A program made the translations under genes and the position numbers. Shown piece by piece: positions 1-8,763 of a stretch of DNA of 64,000 nt. Under the pieces are notes generated by a model. The model did not search any database. It was not told the origin of the DNA and was given only the letters and a program-made list of their open reading frames with translations. Each line of letters starts with the position of its first letter. Position 1 is the stretch's first letter. Origin of the DNA: Nocardia caishijiensis NBRC 108228 (lineage in GTDB: Bacteria > Actinomycetota > Actinomycetes > Mycobacteriales > Mycobacteriaceae); the NCBI RefSeq assembly GCF_001612825.1, contig NZ_BDBE01000034.1, positions 124,001 to 188,000 on the forward strand. The letters are read 5' to 3'.

Positions 1-739
1 GGTTGAGCAGCAGCGCCGCGAGCACCCCCGCGTCACCGGGGTACACCTCGGCCAGTTCCAGCACGGTGCGCGTCTCGGCGGTGAACTCGCGCGGACCCGT
101 GCCCGACAGGTAGCGCACGCACCCCTCGAGCACCGTGGGCAGCAGGGTGGCCAGGGCGGCGGGCGGCAGCGTGATCCAGGTGGTGAACAGCGTGCGCAGA
201 CCGGCCGAATCGGGTTGGGCGGCAAGCAGTTCGGCGTAGACATTGAGACCGGGCACGTTCAGTGCGCGCAGCAGGTCGACGGTGCGGTGCGGGGCGCGGA
301 AACCGGCGAGCGCCTCGAAACGCTCCAGCGCGACCACCAGCTCGGGTTTGTGGCTGTCGTCGCGGTAGTTGCGCAGCGGCGAGTCGAGCGGCACGCCCAC
401 CCGGTTCTCCCGCTGGAAACCGGCCAGCGCCTGTGCCGAACTCGGATGAGCCTGCAGCGACAGCGGTTCCTCGGCCGCGAGAATCTTCAGCAGGAACGGC
501 AAACGAGGACCGAAACCCTCGGCGACCGGGCCCAATTCACGCACCGGATCGGCGGCGAGCACCTCGAGCAGCGACCGCGAACTGCCGTTGGACTTCACGT
601 GCGCGGGGTCGGCGGGGTGCGCGCCGAACCACAGTTCGGCCTCCGGATGAGCCGAGGGCACCGGTCTGCCACACAACCGAGCGAGCGCGGTGCGCGATCC
701 CCATGCGTAAGAACGCAGCGCACCAACGAGTTCCTGCAC
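1..739 (-). CDS. manA: Mannose-6-phosphate isomerase, class I (3' part cut by window edge)
   Basis: Interconverts fructose-6-P and mannose-6-P, feeding mannose-1-P/GDP-mannose for cell-wall mannolipids. About 246 codons are visible and the C-terminus lies beyond base 1. The N-terminus carries the family hallmarks YAWGS, AELWFGAHP, the zinc-ligand stretch LQAHPS and KPEL. The start is a GTG that overlaps the upstream stop as TAGTG, so it is translationally coupled to the SIS-domain gene. Same strand and probable operon with the SIS protein and manB, matching the mannose pathway order known in mycobacteria. Identification is firm; only completeness is unknown. Confidence 0.93.
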   Translation of the reverse strand, partial: MQELVGALRSYAWGSRTALARLCGRPVPSAHPEAELWFGAHPADPAHVKSNGSSRSLLEVLAADPVRELGPVAEGFGPRLPFLLKILAAEEPLSLQAHPSSAQALAGFQRENRVGVPLDSPLRNYRDDSHKPELVVALERFEALAGFRAPHRTVDLLRALNVPGLNVYAELLAAQPDSAGLRTLFTTWITLPPAALATLLPTVLEGCVRYLSGTGPREFTAETRTVLELAEVYPGDAGVLAALLLN

Positions 740-1971
740 TAGTAGCGTCCCCCGTCGTGATATCGGTCCTGGTCGCCCGAGGACGCACCGCGTGCGCCGA
801 GGCGAAGGTAGGCCGCGGCCATGTCGAGCCGCAGGGCGAGCACCGCCAGCTGTACGAGTTCGCTGCCGTGTCCGCCCCCTGCGGCGGAGGTGGCGATCGC
901 GCTCTCGGCCGAGGGCTCCGAACCCGGCTCGGCCAGCTGGGACTGCAACACGTCGACATCGGCGTGTACGAGTTCGGCGTCGACGAGGCCGTTGCCCGCG
1001 CCCTCGAACACGGTCAGCTTGCGGCGGGCCGCCGCCTGGTCGGGGTGCACACTGAGGGCGAGCACACGCACCCGGTCCACCGGGGCCGGACCGTCGAGTT
1101 CCTCGTCGTGGAACAGCGGATCGAAACCGGGCGCCGCGCCACCGGCCGCCTGGGCGAGCCTGCCGACGGCGGCGACCGCGTCGGCCAGGTCGGCCGCCGA
1201 GGCCAGCTTGCCCGCCGACTGCAACAGCACCTCGGTGCCGTGCCCGGCCAGCTCGACCGCGGCGGGAGAGTCACCGGCGAGGACGACGCCGACGCCGTGC
1301 ATGCGGGTCGCGAGGGTTTTGGCCGGGTTGTGGAACACCTCGTTGTGCGGACCGTCGCGCAGGGCTTCGGCGTCGAGGACGTCGGCGAGCGCGGTCAGGT
1401 CGGGGGTGGCGGGAACACTGCGCTGGCCGTCGATCCCGCGCAGCACGGCGATGCCGACCGCGAGGAAACGCAGCAGGCGGTTGTGGTCGAGCACGGGCAC
1501 GCGCGGTTCGAGCACGATCGCGCGACCGGCGGCGACCGCCCGCAGCGGACCCTCGTTGGGAACGGCGATCACCACTTCGGCGCTGCGCCGCACCGCCCGG
1601 TCGACCGCGTCGATCAGGCGCGGGTCGCCCGCGTCGTCACCGGCGACGAGCACCACGTCCAGCGGCCCGACCCACGGAGGCAGCGCGGTGACGGGCACGA
1701 TCGGCAGTCCGACCCGGTCACCGAGGGTGGCGACCAGCAGCCCGGCGGCCCGGGCGGCGCGCCCGGACCCGGTGACGAGCACCAGGCTGCGCGCGCGCAA
1801 TTCCGACAGCCGTTCGATCAGGGAGGTCTCGGCGACCGCGGCGGCGGTCGCCCGCACCTGGGCACCGCCCGAGGCCGCCGACCGTAAGAAGCCGCCGGTG
1901 TCGGCCGCCTCGAGCGACGCGGCATCGTCGAGGTCGAAAACCGGTGTTCCAGCGATCATCGCCGAGTCCAC
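739..1971 (-). CDS. SIS-domain protein, TobH / bifunctional phosphoglucose-phosphomannose isomerase-like
   Basis: A 410-residue protein with a sugar-isomerase (SIS) fold. An N-terminal alpha/beta phosphosugar-binding half has VLVTGSGRAARAAGLL near residue 65, followed by a C-terminal half resembling the PGI/PMI C-terminal domain. In mycobacteria the equivalent gene (Rv3256c, from memory) also lies between manA and manB, so a role in mannose/fructose phosphate handling or its regulation is likely, but catalysis is unproven. The start is GTG with a GAGGGGAG ribosome site abutting it; an in-frame ATG at 1959 is better spaced from that site and could be the real start. Its stop overlaps the manA start. 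Confidence 0.82.
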   Translation of the reverse strand: MDSAMIAGTPVFDLDDAASLEAADTGGFLRSAASGGAQVRATAAAVAETSLIERLSELRARSLVLVTGSGRAARAAGLLVATLGDRVGLPIVPVTALPPWVGPLDVVLVAGDDAGDPRLIDAVDRAVRRSAEVVIAVPNEGPLRAVAAGRAIVLEPRVPVLDHNRLLRFLAVGIAVLRGIDGQRSVPATPDLTALADVLDAEALRDGPHNEVFHNPAKTLATRMHGVGVVLAGDSPAAVELAGHGTEVLLQSAGKLASAADLADAVAAVGRLAQAAGGAAPGFDPLFHDEELDGPAPVDRVRVLALSVHPDQAAARRKLTVFEGAGNGLVDAELVHADVDVLQSQLAEPGSEPSAESAIATSAAGGGHGSELVQLAVLALRLDMAAAYLRLGARGASSGDQDRYHDGGRY

Positions 1972-2038
1972 CTCCCCTCATCGCGCTGTGTGGTCGGTCG
2001 GCGCGAGCGCCGCGCTCTGCTGGTTTCCATGTTCCCAG

Positions 2039-3418
2039 TCAGGCGCGGACGATGCTCAGGATCTCGGTCACGAGTGCGTTTACTTCGGCCTGCGATCCGG
2101 CTTCGACATTGAGCCGTAGCAGCGGCTCGGTGTTGGAGGCGCGCAGGTTGAACCAGGCGTGCTCGCCCAGATCGACGGTGACGCCGTCGAGGCGGTCCAC
2201 CGACACCGTGCGGTCGGCGAAGGCCGCGAGCACGGCCTCGGTGCGGTCGGTGGCGTCGGCGACGGTCGAGTTGATCTCGCCCGAGGCCGCGTACCCGTCG
2301 TAGGCCGCCATCAGCTCCGAGACCGGACGGTCGCCCTCGCCGAGCGCCGCCAGCACGTGCAGCGCGGCGAGCATGCCGGAGTCGGCGCCCCAGAAGTCAC
2401 GGAAGTAGTAGTGGGCGGAGTGCTCGCCACCGAAGACCGCGCCGGTGGCGGCCATCTCCTGCTTGATGAACGAGTGGCCGACCCGGGTGCGCACCGGCTT
2501 GCCGCCGAGCTCGGAGACCAGTTCGGGCACCGCCCGGGAGGTGATGAGGTTGTGGATGACGGTGGCGCCCGGCTCCTTGGTGAGCTCACGCTGGGCGACC
2601 AGGGCCGTGATCGCCGACGGCGACACCGGCTCGCCCCGCTCGTCGACGACGAAGCAGCGGTCGGCGTCACCGTCGAAGGCCAAACCGATGTCGGCGCCGC
2701 TGGACCGCACCAGAGCCTGCAGGTCGACCAGGTTCTTCGGGTCGAGGGGATTGGCCTCGTGGTTGGGGAACGAGCCGTCGAGCTCGAAGTACAGCGGCAC
2801 GAGGGTGACCGGCCCGAGCGCGCCGAGCACGGCGGGCACGGTGTGGCCGCCCATGCCGTTGCCCGCGTCGACCGCGATGGTGAGCGGTCGGATCTCGTCC
2901 AGGTTCACCAAGTCGCGCAGGAAGCTCGCGTAGTCGGCGAGCAGATCGACCGACGACGCGGAACCGGGCGCGCCGTCGTAGGCGGGCACACCGGCGACGA
3001 CCTCGGCCGCGATGGTGGCCAGACCACTGTCCTGGCCGACCGGCAACGCGTTGGCCCGGCACAGCTTGATGCCGTTGTACTTGGCGGGGTTGTGGCTGGC
3101 GGTGAACATGGCACCGGGACAGCCGAGCCGACCGGAGGCGAAGTACAGCTGGTCGGTGGAGGCGAGCCCGATGTGCACGACGTCGAGACCCTGACCCTGC
3201 ACGCCCTGGGCGAACGCCTCGGCCAGCTCAGGGGAGGACTCGCGCATGTCGTGACCGATGACCACCCGCTCGGCGCCCTCGGCGCGCATCAGCCGGGCGA
3301 AAGAGGCGCCGACGTCGCGCACGAAACCGGCGTCGATCTGCTCGCCCACCACCCCGCGGACGTCATAAGCCTTGATCACGGCGTTCACGAGTTCGCCAGA
3401 GCGCGCGAGGGTCGTCAT
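2039..3418 (-). CDS. manB: Phosphomannomutase/phosphoglucomutase
   Basis: Converts mannose-6-P to mannose-1-P, the precursor of GDP-mannose for PIM/LM/LAM-type glycolipids. At 459 residues it has normal length for the alpha-D-phosphohexomutase family. All four functional loops are visible: phosphoserine loop FTASHNP (Ser108), metal loop DGDADR, sugar loop GEHSAHY and the C-terminal phosphate loop RASNTEP. An ATG at 3418 (MTTLARS...) was chosen because it begins where family homology begins; the open frame extends upstream into a repeat region with no support. It heads the manB-SIS-manA group. Confidence 0.93.
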   Translation of the reverse strand: MTTLARSGELVNAVIKAYDVRGVVGEQIDAGFVRDVGASFARLMRAEGAERVVIGHDMRESSPELAEAFAQGVQGQGLDVVHIGLASTDQLYFASGRLGCPGAMFTASHNPAKYNGIKLCRANALPVGQDSGLATIAAEVVAGVPAYDGAPGSASSVDLLADYASFLRDLVNLDEIRPLTIAVDAGNGMGGHTVPAVLGALGPVTLVPLYFELDGSFPNHEANPLDPKNLVDLQALVRSSGADIGLAFDGDADRCFVVDERGEPVSPSAITALVAQRELTKEPGATVIHNLITSRAVPELVSELGGKPVRTRVGHSFIKQEMAATGAVFGGEHSAHYYFRDFWGADSGMLAALHVLAALGEGDRPVSELMAAYDGYAASGEINSTVADATDRTEAVLAAFADRTVSVDRLDGVTVDLGEHAWFNLRASNTEPLLRLNVEAGSQAEVNALVTEILSIVRA

Positions 3419-3449
3419 GCCGCAAAGCCTAGCCGATCCGCCTCCCCGG

Positions 3450-3543
3450 GACTTTTGGCCAGACTCAGGGGCGGGGGAGGTGTCGTTGGCGGCCAGACTT
3501 GGGTGCTGGGTCGGGTGAGCCCGTGCCCGGTGAGTTACCCATG
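3450..3543 (+). repeat. Intergenic repeat family, copy A
   Basis: First of three related ~93-bp units in the 455-base gap between manB and the DUF3499 gene. Each unit starts GACTTT(T)GGCC, carries GGCC(A/G)GACT twice about 40 bases apart, and ends (G)GAGTT(A/G)C(C/G)CATG. Copy B follows directly 19 bases downstream and copy C lies inverted further on. I see no coding potential. The rest of the gap (3654-3762, 3856-3873) shows nothing recognisable. Confidence 0.85.
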
Positions 3544-3562
3544 TGCTCACCCGCTCTTCGAT

Positions 3563-3653
3563 GACTTTTGGCCGGACTCAGGCGCGGGGAGGGTGTCGTC
3601 GGCGGCCGGACTCAGGTGCGTATGGGTGAGCCAGTGCCGGTGAGTTGCGCATG
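3563..3653 (+). repeat. Intergenic repeat family, copy B
   Basis: Direct copy of unit A. It shares GACTTTTGGCC, the second GGCCGGACTC, GTGAGCC and GGTGAGTT...CATG, with small indels in the middle. The tandem spacing suggests local duplication of a small element. Confidence 0.85.
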
Positions 3654-3762
3654 GGCTTGCTGTTTCGCTCCCCGGACTTGGTCGGACGATCGCTGGCGAA
3701 CTGCGTCGACGGTGAACTGAGTGGCGCGTGGTCCAGCGCCGCAACGCCTGATCTCGCAAGTA

Positions 3763-3855
3763 CATGGGTAACTCCCCGGGCACGGGCTCCGGCAACCCGG
3801 CACGTGAGTCTGGCCGCCCGACGCAGTCTCTCCGCGCTCGAGTCTGGCCAAAGTC
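3763..3855 (-). repeat. Intergenic repeat family, copy C (inverted)
   Basis: Read on the minus strand this unit aligns end to end with copies A and B: GACTTTGGCCAGACTC at one end, GGCCAGACTC internally, and GAGCCCGTGCCCGG...GAGTTACCCATG at the other. The inverted copy together with the direct pair could form a large imperfect hairpin in the transcript. Confidence 0.82.
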
Positions 3856-3873
3856 GCGGGGAGGCGGGTGAGC

Positions 3874-4257
3874 TCAGGGGTCTGGGAGGACTCGTAGGTG
3901 GCCTCGGCGGCCGGTGCGGGGCTGGCGGGGGGCCGGGGTGGTGGTGTCGCGGTAGCCGGGCTGGTCGGGTTCGGCGGGGCGGCGGCGTAGGCCTGCCTCG
4001 CGAACGGCTTCGGCCAGGGCGGTGAGGTCGTCGTCGTCGGGGGTGCTCGAGGAGAAGCCGCCCTCGTGGCGCACCAGTTCCCAGCCCTTGGGGGCGGTGA
4101 TGCGGCAGGCGTGGGTTTCGCACAGATCCCAGGAATGCGGTTCGGCGACGGTGGCCAGGGGTCCGACGACGGCGGTCGAGTCGGAGTACACATACGTCAG
4201 CGTCGCTACAGCCGGGTTCTTGCAGCCGGGTCGGCAGCAACGACGCATAGGGATCAC
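3874..4257 (-). CDS. DUF3499 family protein
   Basis: Actinobacterial protein of unknown function, 127 residues. The N-terminal Cys-rich block RRCCRPGC, then ATLTYVYSDSTAVVGPLA and HSWDLCETHACRITAPKGWE, are the family hallmarks. The paired CxxxC-like and CxxHxC groups suggest a small zinc ribbon. The C-terminal ~45 residues are low complexity (acidic, then Pro/Thr/Arg). The start is uncertain: GTG 4257 sits 13 bases after a GGAGGG, ATG 4248 begins exactly at the conserved block, and a frame open to 4302 lacks support. It is conserved next to manB and whiB2 in mycolate actinobacteria. Confidence 0.8.
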   Translation of the reverse strand: MIPMRRCCRPGCKNPAVATLTYVYSDSTAVVGPLATVAEPHSWDLCETHACRITAPKGWELVRHEGGFSSSTPDDDDLTALAEAVREAGLRRRPAEPDQPGYRDTTTPAPRQPRTGRRGHLRVLPDP

Positions 4258-4322
4258 GACGTCGAGATTAACCCTCCAGCCCACAAAAGTGGATACGGAC
4301 ACGCGGTGGCGGAGGCGTCGTT

Positions 4323-4805
4323 CTACTCCGGTTCGGGGTCGATGAGGTCGGGATCGACACCGAGATACGTCGCGATCTGCTGCACCAGGACCTCACGCAA
4401 CAGCTCGACGAGATCGTCGGGATCGGCGGCGCGCAGTTCCAGCGGCTTGCGGAACAGCACCACTCGCGCACGGGTCGCGGCGCCGTGCCGGTCGACGCCC
4501 GCGGGAATGAGCCGCGACAGCGGAACCGGTCCGTCGGCGACGACCTCGTCCGGCCAGGTGACCGAATCAGGATGCAGCGGACGGATTTTCGGCACATCGT
4601 CGACGGCGATGTCGAGTTTGGTCAGCCGGTCGTGCCAGCGGGTGTCCAGCGGTGCGAAGGCCTCGAGCACCAGCCGGTCGAATTTCTGCCCGCGCGTGCG
4701 CCAGGCGGGCACCGTCGGCGGGAGCATGGGACCACGGACACCGCGACCGCGGCGGGTCACCGAACGAGCGGTCGGCGCCGGAAGATGTCGCCGGGAACGT
4801 GCCAT
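4323..4805 (-). CDS. Zinicin-like metallopeptidase family protein with degenerate active site
   Basis: 160 residues, Arg-rich start, then the fold typical of the small minimal-gluzincin (MMP/zinicin-like) family: FDRLVLEAF, PLSRLIPAG, RVVLFRKPLELRA, ELLREVL. Where family members carry HExxH, this protein reads QQIAT (near residue 146), so both zinc histidines and the catalytic glutamate are missing. It is therefore probably not a peptidase. It sits between whiB2 and DUF3499 on the same strand; from memory the neighbourhood is the same in mycobacteria (Rv3258c-Rv3260c). ATG start at 4805. Confidence 0.75.
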   Translation of the reverse strand: MARSRRHLPAPTARSVTRRGRGVRGPMLPPTVPAWRTRGQKFDRLVLEAFAPLDTRWHDRLTKLDIAVDDVPKIRPLHPDSVTWPDEVVADGPVPLSRLIPAGVDRHGAATRARVVLFRKPLELRAADPDDLVELLREVLVQQIATYLGVDPDLIDPEPE

Positions 4806-4918
4806 GGGTACTTCGCCTCTCTCGCCTGACCGGTAACGGGCGTTCGCCCGGAGACACCGACGTACTGCGCCTGCGTGGCTCCGGGCCAGGCCTGGAGAGT
4901 CTACTTTCGAACAGTCAC

Positions 4919-5296
4919 TTATCCGATTCCGCGCTTCAGCCTGCGACGCTCTCGTTCCGAGAGACCGCCCCAGATGCCGAAACGTTCGTCATGCGCCAGC
5001 GCGTATTCCAGGCACTGGTCACGCACTTCACAGCCCAAGCAGATGCGCTTGGCCTCACGGGTCGAGCCGCCCTTCTCCGGGAAGAACGCCTCGGGGTCGG
5101 TCTGAGCGCAGAGGGCACGTTCCTGCCACTGCTCTTCGATCGACTCGAACATTTCGTCGAAGCCCGTGACGACCAGACTCAGCCGGGGGGCCGCGACTTC
5201 GCTTGCCGCGTCCGGTTCCGGCCAGCTCGTTTCAGCGCAGACAGCGTGAGCTGCGCCTGCTGTGGAATCGGTCGGCGAGACCAGGTTTTCGGTCAT
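4919..5296 (-). CDS. whiB2: WhiB2/WhmD-type iron-sulfur transcriptional regulator
   Basis: Wbl regulator of septation and cell division; binds a [4Fe-4S] cluster and acts with the primary sigma factor. 125 residues with the four cluster cysteines C63, C86, C89 and C95 (C-x22-C-x2-C-x5-C), the GIWGG turn at 107-111, and a basic C-terminal DNA-binding tail RERRRLKR. The N-terminal ~55 residues are an extension typical of WhiB2 compared with WhiB1. ATG start with GAGGAGG seven bases upstream. Transcribed away from fbiA, as in mycobacteria. Confidence 0.93.
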   Translation of the reverse strand: MTENLVSPTDSTAGAAHAVCAETSWPEPDAASEVAAPRLSLVVTGFDEMFESIEEQWQERALCAQTDPEAFFPEKGGSTREAKRICLGCEVRDQCLEYALAHDERFGIWGGLSERERRRLKRGIG

Positions 5297-5649
5297 CGTT
5301 CCGCCTCCTCACTATGTGTTAGCGCAGAATGATTTCCGTCGGATGAACTAGAACCCCGACGGCCCAACACCGCGACGTAGTCTCGCGGGCTTCCCCGAGC
5401 CTGCCTTCCGGCGCATCGGCACCCTCCTGCAAACGCCCCCGCGCTATGTCTTCTCGCGGTGACCGGAATGACATGTCTGTGATTAGACACGCCGCACTTG
5501 CCGGTGGTCAACCCGCCGTCACCCTTCCGTTACACTCCGGACCCGCCTTTCGTGTTGATCTTGTTATGTGCCGTGGCAAATGACCAGCAACTTTGTTCTT
5601 CAGCACAGGGAAACGACCCGGCAACCGGCACCACTTAGGCTGTGTCCCT
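5297..5649. other. Divergent intergenic region whiB2/fbiA
   Basis: 353 bases without a convincing gene. It contains the whiB2 ribosome site (5' GAGGAGG on minus) and, at its right end, the -10 of fbiA. The frames running through it lack family resemblance. Otherwise I see no repeat or structured element. Confidence 0.6.
5636..5641 (+). promoter_or_regulatory. -10 hexamer TAGGCT of fbiA (leaderless)
   Basis: TAGGCT ends eight bases before the GTG start of fbiA, and no ribosome-binding site is present in between. This spacing places the transcription start on or next to the start codon. No clear -35. Confidence 0.55.
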
Positions 5650-6636
5650 GTGACTGCACAACACGCGGTGCGCGAGCCCAGGATCGCCGTTCTCGTCGGT
5701 GGTGTCGGGGGTGCACGGTTCCTCCAGGGCGTCAGGCATCTGCTGCCCGATGCTGATATCTCGGCCATCGTCAATGTCGGTGACGACGTCTGGATGCACG
5801 GCCTTCGCATCTGTCCCGACCTCGACACCTGCATGTACACCCTCGGTGGTGGCATCGATCCCGAACGTGGCTGGGGCCACGCGAACGAGACCTGGCATGC
5901 CAAGGAGGAACTGGCGAAATACAACGCCAAGCCCGATTGGTTCGGACTCGGCGATCGCGATATCGCCACTCACCTCATTCGCACCGAGATGTTGCGCGCC
6001 GGATTTCCGCTGTCCTCGGTCACCGAAGCGCTGTGCAATCGGTGGCAGCCGGGCGTGAAACTCATCCCGGCAACCGATGACCGCTGTGAAACCCATGTGG
6101 TGGTCAGCGATCCCGACAATGCTGGCGAACGTCGCGCGATCCACTTCCAGGAATGGTGGGTGCGGTACCGCGCGGCGCTTCCGACTCACGGATTTGCCTC
6201 GATCGGCGCCGAACAAGCCTCTCCCGCACCAAATGTGACCGATATCATAGCTGCCGCCGATGCTGTGTTGCTCGCCCCCTCGAACCCGGTCGTGAGCATC
6301 GGATCGATCCTCGCCGTGCCCGGTATCCGCGGTGCCTTGCGGACCACCGAGGCCAAGGTCGTCGGCCTGTCTCCCGTGATCGATGGAAAGCCCTTGCGGG
6401 GCATGGCCGATGAGTGTCTGAAGGTGATCGGGGTGGAGTCGACGGCCGAGGGGGTCGGCAGGCATTACGGCGCCCGCTCGGCCACCGGCATCCTCGACGG
6501 CTGGCTCGTCCATTCCACCGACACCGCCGAGGTGCCCGGTGTGGAGGTGCGCAGCGTGCCGCTGCTCATGTCCGACCCCGACGCGACGGCCGAAATGGCC
6601 CGTGCCGCACTGGAATCGGCGGGAGTGAAGGCGTGA
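5650..6636 (+). CDS. fbiA: 2-phospho-L-lactate (phosphoenolpyruvyl) transferase, F420 biosynthesis
   Basis: Joins the phospho-lactyl/enolpyruvyl group to the deazaflavin Fo, giving (dehydro-)F420-0. 328 residues, close to mycobacterial FbiA. N-terminal nucleotide-binding GGVGGARFL, then NVGDD, LGGGIDPERGWG and GLGDRDIATH, all CofD/FbiA signatures, and LLAPSNPVVSIGSIL in the middle. GTG 5650 was chosen because family homology begins right after it and a -10 element lies eight bases upstream; the 19 codons open before it are unsupported. It overlaps fbiB by GTGA. Confidence 0.93.
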   Translation: MTAQHAVREPRIAVLVGGVGGARFLQGVRHLLPDADISAIVNVGDDVWMHGLRICPDLDTCMYTLGGGIDPERGWGHANETWHAKEELAKYNAKPDWFGLGDRDIATHLIRTEMLRAGFPLSSVTEALCNRWQPGVKLIPATDDRCETHVVVSDPDNAGERRAIHFQEWWVRYRAALPTHGFASIGAEQASPAPNVTDIIAAADAVLLAPSNPVVSIGSILAVPGIRGALRTTEAKVVGLSPVIDGKPLRGMADECLKVIGVESTAEGVGRHYGARSATGILDGWLVHSTDTAEVPGVEVRSVPLLMSDPDATAEMARAALESAGVKA

Positions 6637-7979
6637 GCACACCGACCGACCACGCGGCGGGCGAACTGCGGATCCTGCCGGTCACCGGACTGCCGGAGTT
6701 CCGGCCCGGCGACGACATCGCCGAACACCTTGTGGCACAGGCGCCCTGGCTCGCCGACGGTGACATCCTCGTGGTCACCAGCAAGATCGTGTCCAAGGCC
6801 GAGGGTCGCATCGTCGCCGCGCCGACCGACCCCGAGGAACGCGACACCGCCCGCCGCGAACTGGTCGACGCCGAGGCCGTGCGGGTCCTGGCGCGGAAGG
6901 GTCGCACCCTCATCACCGAGAACCGGCTGGGCATCGTGCAGGCCGCCTCCGGTGTCGACGGCTCCAATGTCGCCGAGGGCGAATTGGTGCTGCTCCCGGT
7001 GGATCCCGACGCCAGCGCCAAGGCCCTGCGCGCGGCCGTCGCCGAGCGGTTGGGAGTCCAGGTCGCCGTCGTCGTGACCGACACGATGGGCCGCGCCTGG
7101 CGTACCGGCCAGATCGACGCGGCCATCGGCGCGGCGGGCCTGCGCGTGCTGCACGACTACGCGGGCGCGGTCGACGGGCAGGGCAACGAACTGCAGGTCA
7201 CCCAGGTGGCCGTCGCCGACGAACTCGCCGCCGCCGCCGATCTGGTGAAGGGCAAGCTCGGCGCGGTGCCGATCGCGGTGGTTCGCGGCCTGCCGACCGT
7301 GGACGACGGCTCCACCGCGGCGGCGCTGCTGCGCGGTGGGGTCGACGACCTGTTCTGGCTCGGCACCGCCGAGTCGATCGAACTCGGCCGCAAACAGGCT
7401 GTGCCCCTTCGTCGTTCGGTGCGCGCGTTCAGCGACGAACCGGTCGACCCGGAGCGGCTCAGGGCCGCCGTCGCCGCCGGTCTCACCGCCCCGGCTCCGC
7501 ACCACACCCGGCCCGTGCGCTTCGTCTGGCTGCGTGATCGCGACGTGCGTGCCCGGCTGCTCGCCGCCATGGCCGACAAGTGGCGTGCCGATCTCGCGGC
7601 CGACGGACTCGACCAGGAGCGGATCGAACGTCGCGTCGCGCGCGGGCGGATCCTGGTCGACGCGCCGGAGGTGGTGATCCCGTTCTGCGTGCCCGACGGC
7701 GCGCACGACTACCCGGACGCGCGTCGCCGGGCGGCCGAGCAGACGATGTTCACCGTCGCTGTCGGCGCCGCCGTGCAGGGCCTGCTCGTGGCGCTGGCCG
7801 CCGACGGGCTCGGCAGCTGCTGGATCGGTTCGACCATCTTCGCGCCGGAGGTGACGCGCGAGGTCCTCGGGCTCGCCCAGGATTGGAACCCGTTGGGCGC
7901 CATCGCCATCGGTCATCCACTCCAGACGCCCGAGCCACGGACGGTCGGCGACCCCGGCCCCGGATTGGTCGAACTGTGA
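6633..7979 (+). CDS. fbiB: F420:L-glutamate ligase / dehydro-F420-0 reductase, bifunctional
   Basis: Adds the poly-glutamate tail to F420-0 and reduces the dehydro form. 448 residues, the same as the mycobacterial protein. Residues ~1-250 are the CofE ligase domain (ILPVTGLPEF, TSKIVSKAEGR, DTMGRAWRTGQ). From ~258 a nitroreductase-fold domain begins with RRSVRAFSDEPV and ends near GLGSCWIGS. The GTG start overlaps the fbiA stop (GTGA), indicating translational coupling. Confidence 0.95.
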   Translation: MSTPTDHAAGELRILPVTGLPEFRPGDDIAEHLVAQAPWLADGDILVVTSKIVSKAEGRIVAAPTDPEERDTARRELVDAEAVRVLARKGRTLITENRLGIVQAASGVDGSNVAEGELVLLPVDPDASAKALRAAVAERLGVQVAVVVTDTMGRAWRTGQIDAAIGAAGLRVLHDYAGAVDGQGNELQVTQVAVADELAAAADLVKGKLGAVPIAVVRGLPTVDDGSTAAALLRGGVDDLFWLGTAESIELGRKQAVPLRRSVRAFSDEPVDPERLRAAVAAGLTAPAPHHTRPVRFVWLRDRDVRARLLAAMADKWRADLAADGLDQERIERRVARGRILVDAPEVVIPFCVPDGAHDYPDARRRAAEQTMFTVAVGAAVQGLLVALAADGLGSCWIGSTIFAPEVTREVLGLAQDWNPLGAIAIGHPLQTPEPRTVGDPGPGLVEL

Positions 7980-8160
7980 GCCGGAGCGCCACGGCCACGA
8001 TCGGCGCGACCCGGCCGTGCGGCGGTGGAGTTGTGAGTCGCTGCGATGCGGCTGCGGTCGGTTCGACCCGGTGCCGGGGCGGGGGAGTTGCGAGCCGCCA
8101 CCGGTTCCGACGTGGTGCAGCCGTGCGGCCCTGTCGCCGTGCCGACGCGGAGAGGATGTC

Positions 8161-8682
8161 ATGACCGCCGAATCCCTGCACCTCTCGGCCACCGAACTGC
8201 TCACCTCCTGGAAGCCACCCACCGACGCGGATTCCGCACTGCGCGAAGCGATGCTGGCGTTTCTCGGGTCCGCACCGCGCGGGTGTCTGCGCGAACACGC
8301 ACCCGGCCACATCACCGCCTCGGCGATCGTGTTGTCGCACGACCGCCGCGAGGTGCTGCTCACCCTGCATCCGCGCGTGGGCCGCTGGATCCAGCTCGGC
8401 GGCCACTGCGAGCCCGGCGACGACACCGTCGCCGACGCCGCGCTGCGTGAGGCTGTGGAGGAATCCGGTATTCCCGACTTGACGCCGGTGCCCGGTCTCT
8501 ACGGTGCGCAGGCCCATCCGATCACCTGTTCGCTCGGGGTGCCGACGCGTCATCTGGACCTGTTGTTCGAGGTCATCGCCCCGCCCGGGGCCGTCCCGGT
8601 GCGCAGCTCCGAATCCACCGATCTGCGGTGGTGGCCGGTCGACGGGCTACCGCCTGGCGCCGACGTGGCGCTGAAAGCCTGA
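8161..8682 (+). CDS. NUDIX hydrolase
   Basis: 173 residues. The NUDIX box is GGHCEPGDDTV followed by REAVEESGI; the spacing between the first acidic position and RE is one residue longer than the classical box, a variant I recall as common in actinobacterial members. Substrate unknown; a nucleoside-diphosphate-linked compound is expected. ATG 8161 follows GAGAGGATGTC, a good ribosome site, and family homology starts shortly after. It lies 181 bases behind fbiB on the same strand and ends at a strong terminator, so it may close the fbiAB transcription unit. Confidence 0.85.
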   Translation: MTAESLHLSATELLTSWKPPTDADSALREAMLAFLGSAPRGCLREHAPGHITASAIVLSHDRREVLLTLHPRVGRWIQLGGHCEPGDDTVADAALREAVEESGIPDLTPVPGLYGAQAHPITCSLGVPTRHLDLLFEVIAPPGAVPVRSSESTDLRWWPVDGLPPGADVALKA

Positions 8683-8704
8683 CCCCTCGCTGACCGGCGA
8701 TCGT

Positions 8705-8738
8705 GGCGGCCGCATCCGAACGGGTGCGGCCGCCTTTT
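8705..8738 (+). terminator. Intrinsic terminator after the NUDIX gene
   Basis: Perfect 10-bp stem GGCGGCCGCA/TGCGGCCGCC with a 10-base loop, followed by TTTT. It separates the F420 unit from the alkane operon. Confidence 0.88.
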
Positions 8739-8763
8739 CCGTTATCTCCCCGTTACCTACTTT

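Noticed and set aside
5508..5969. Minus-strand frame between whiB2 and fbiA
   Set aside because: Overlaps the start of fbiA in antisense, with no recognisable motif and no ribosome site.
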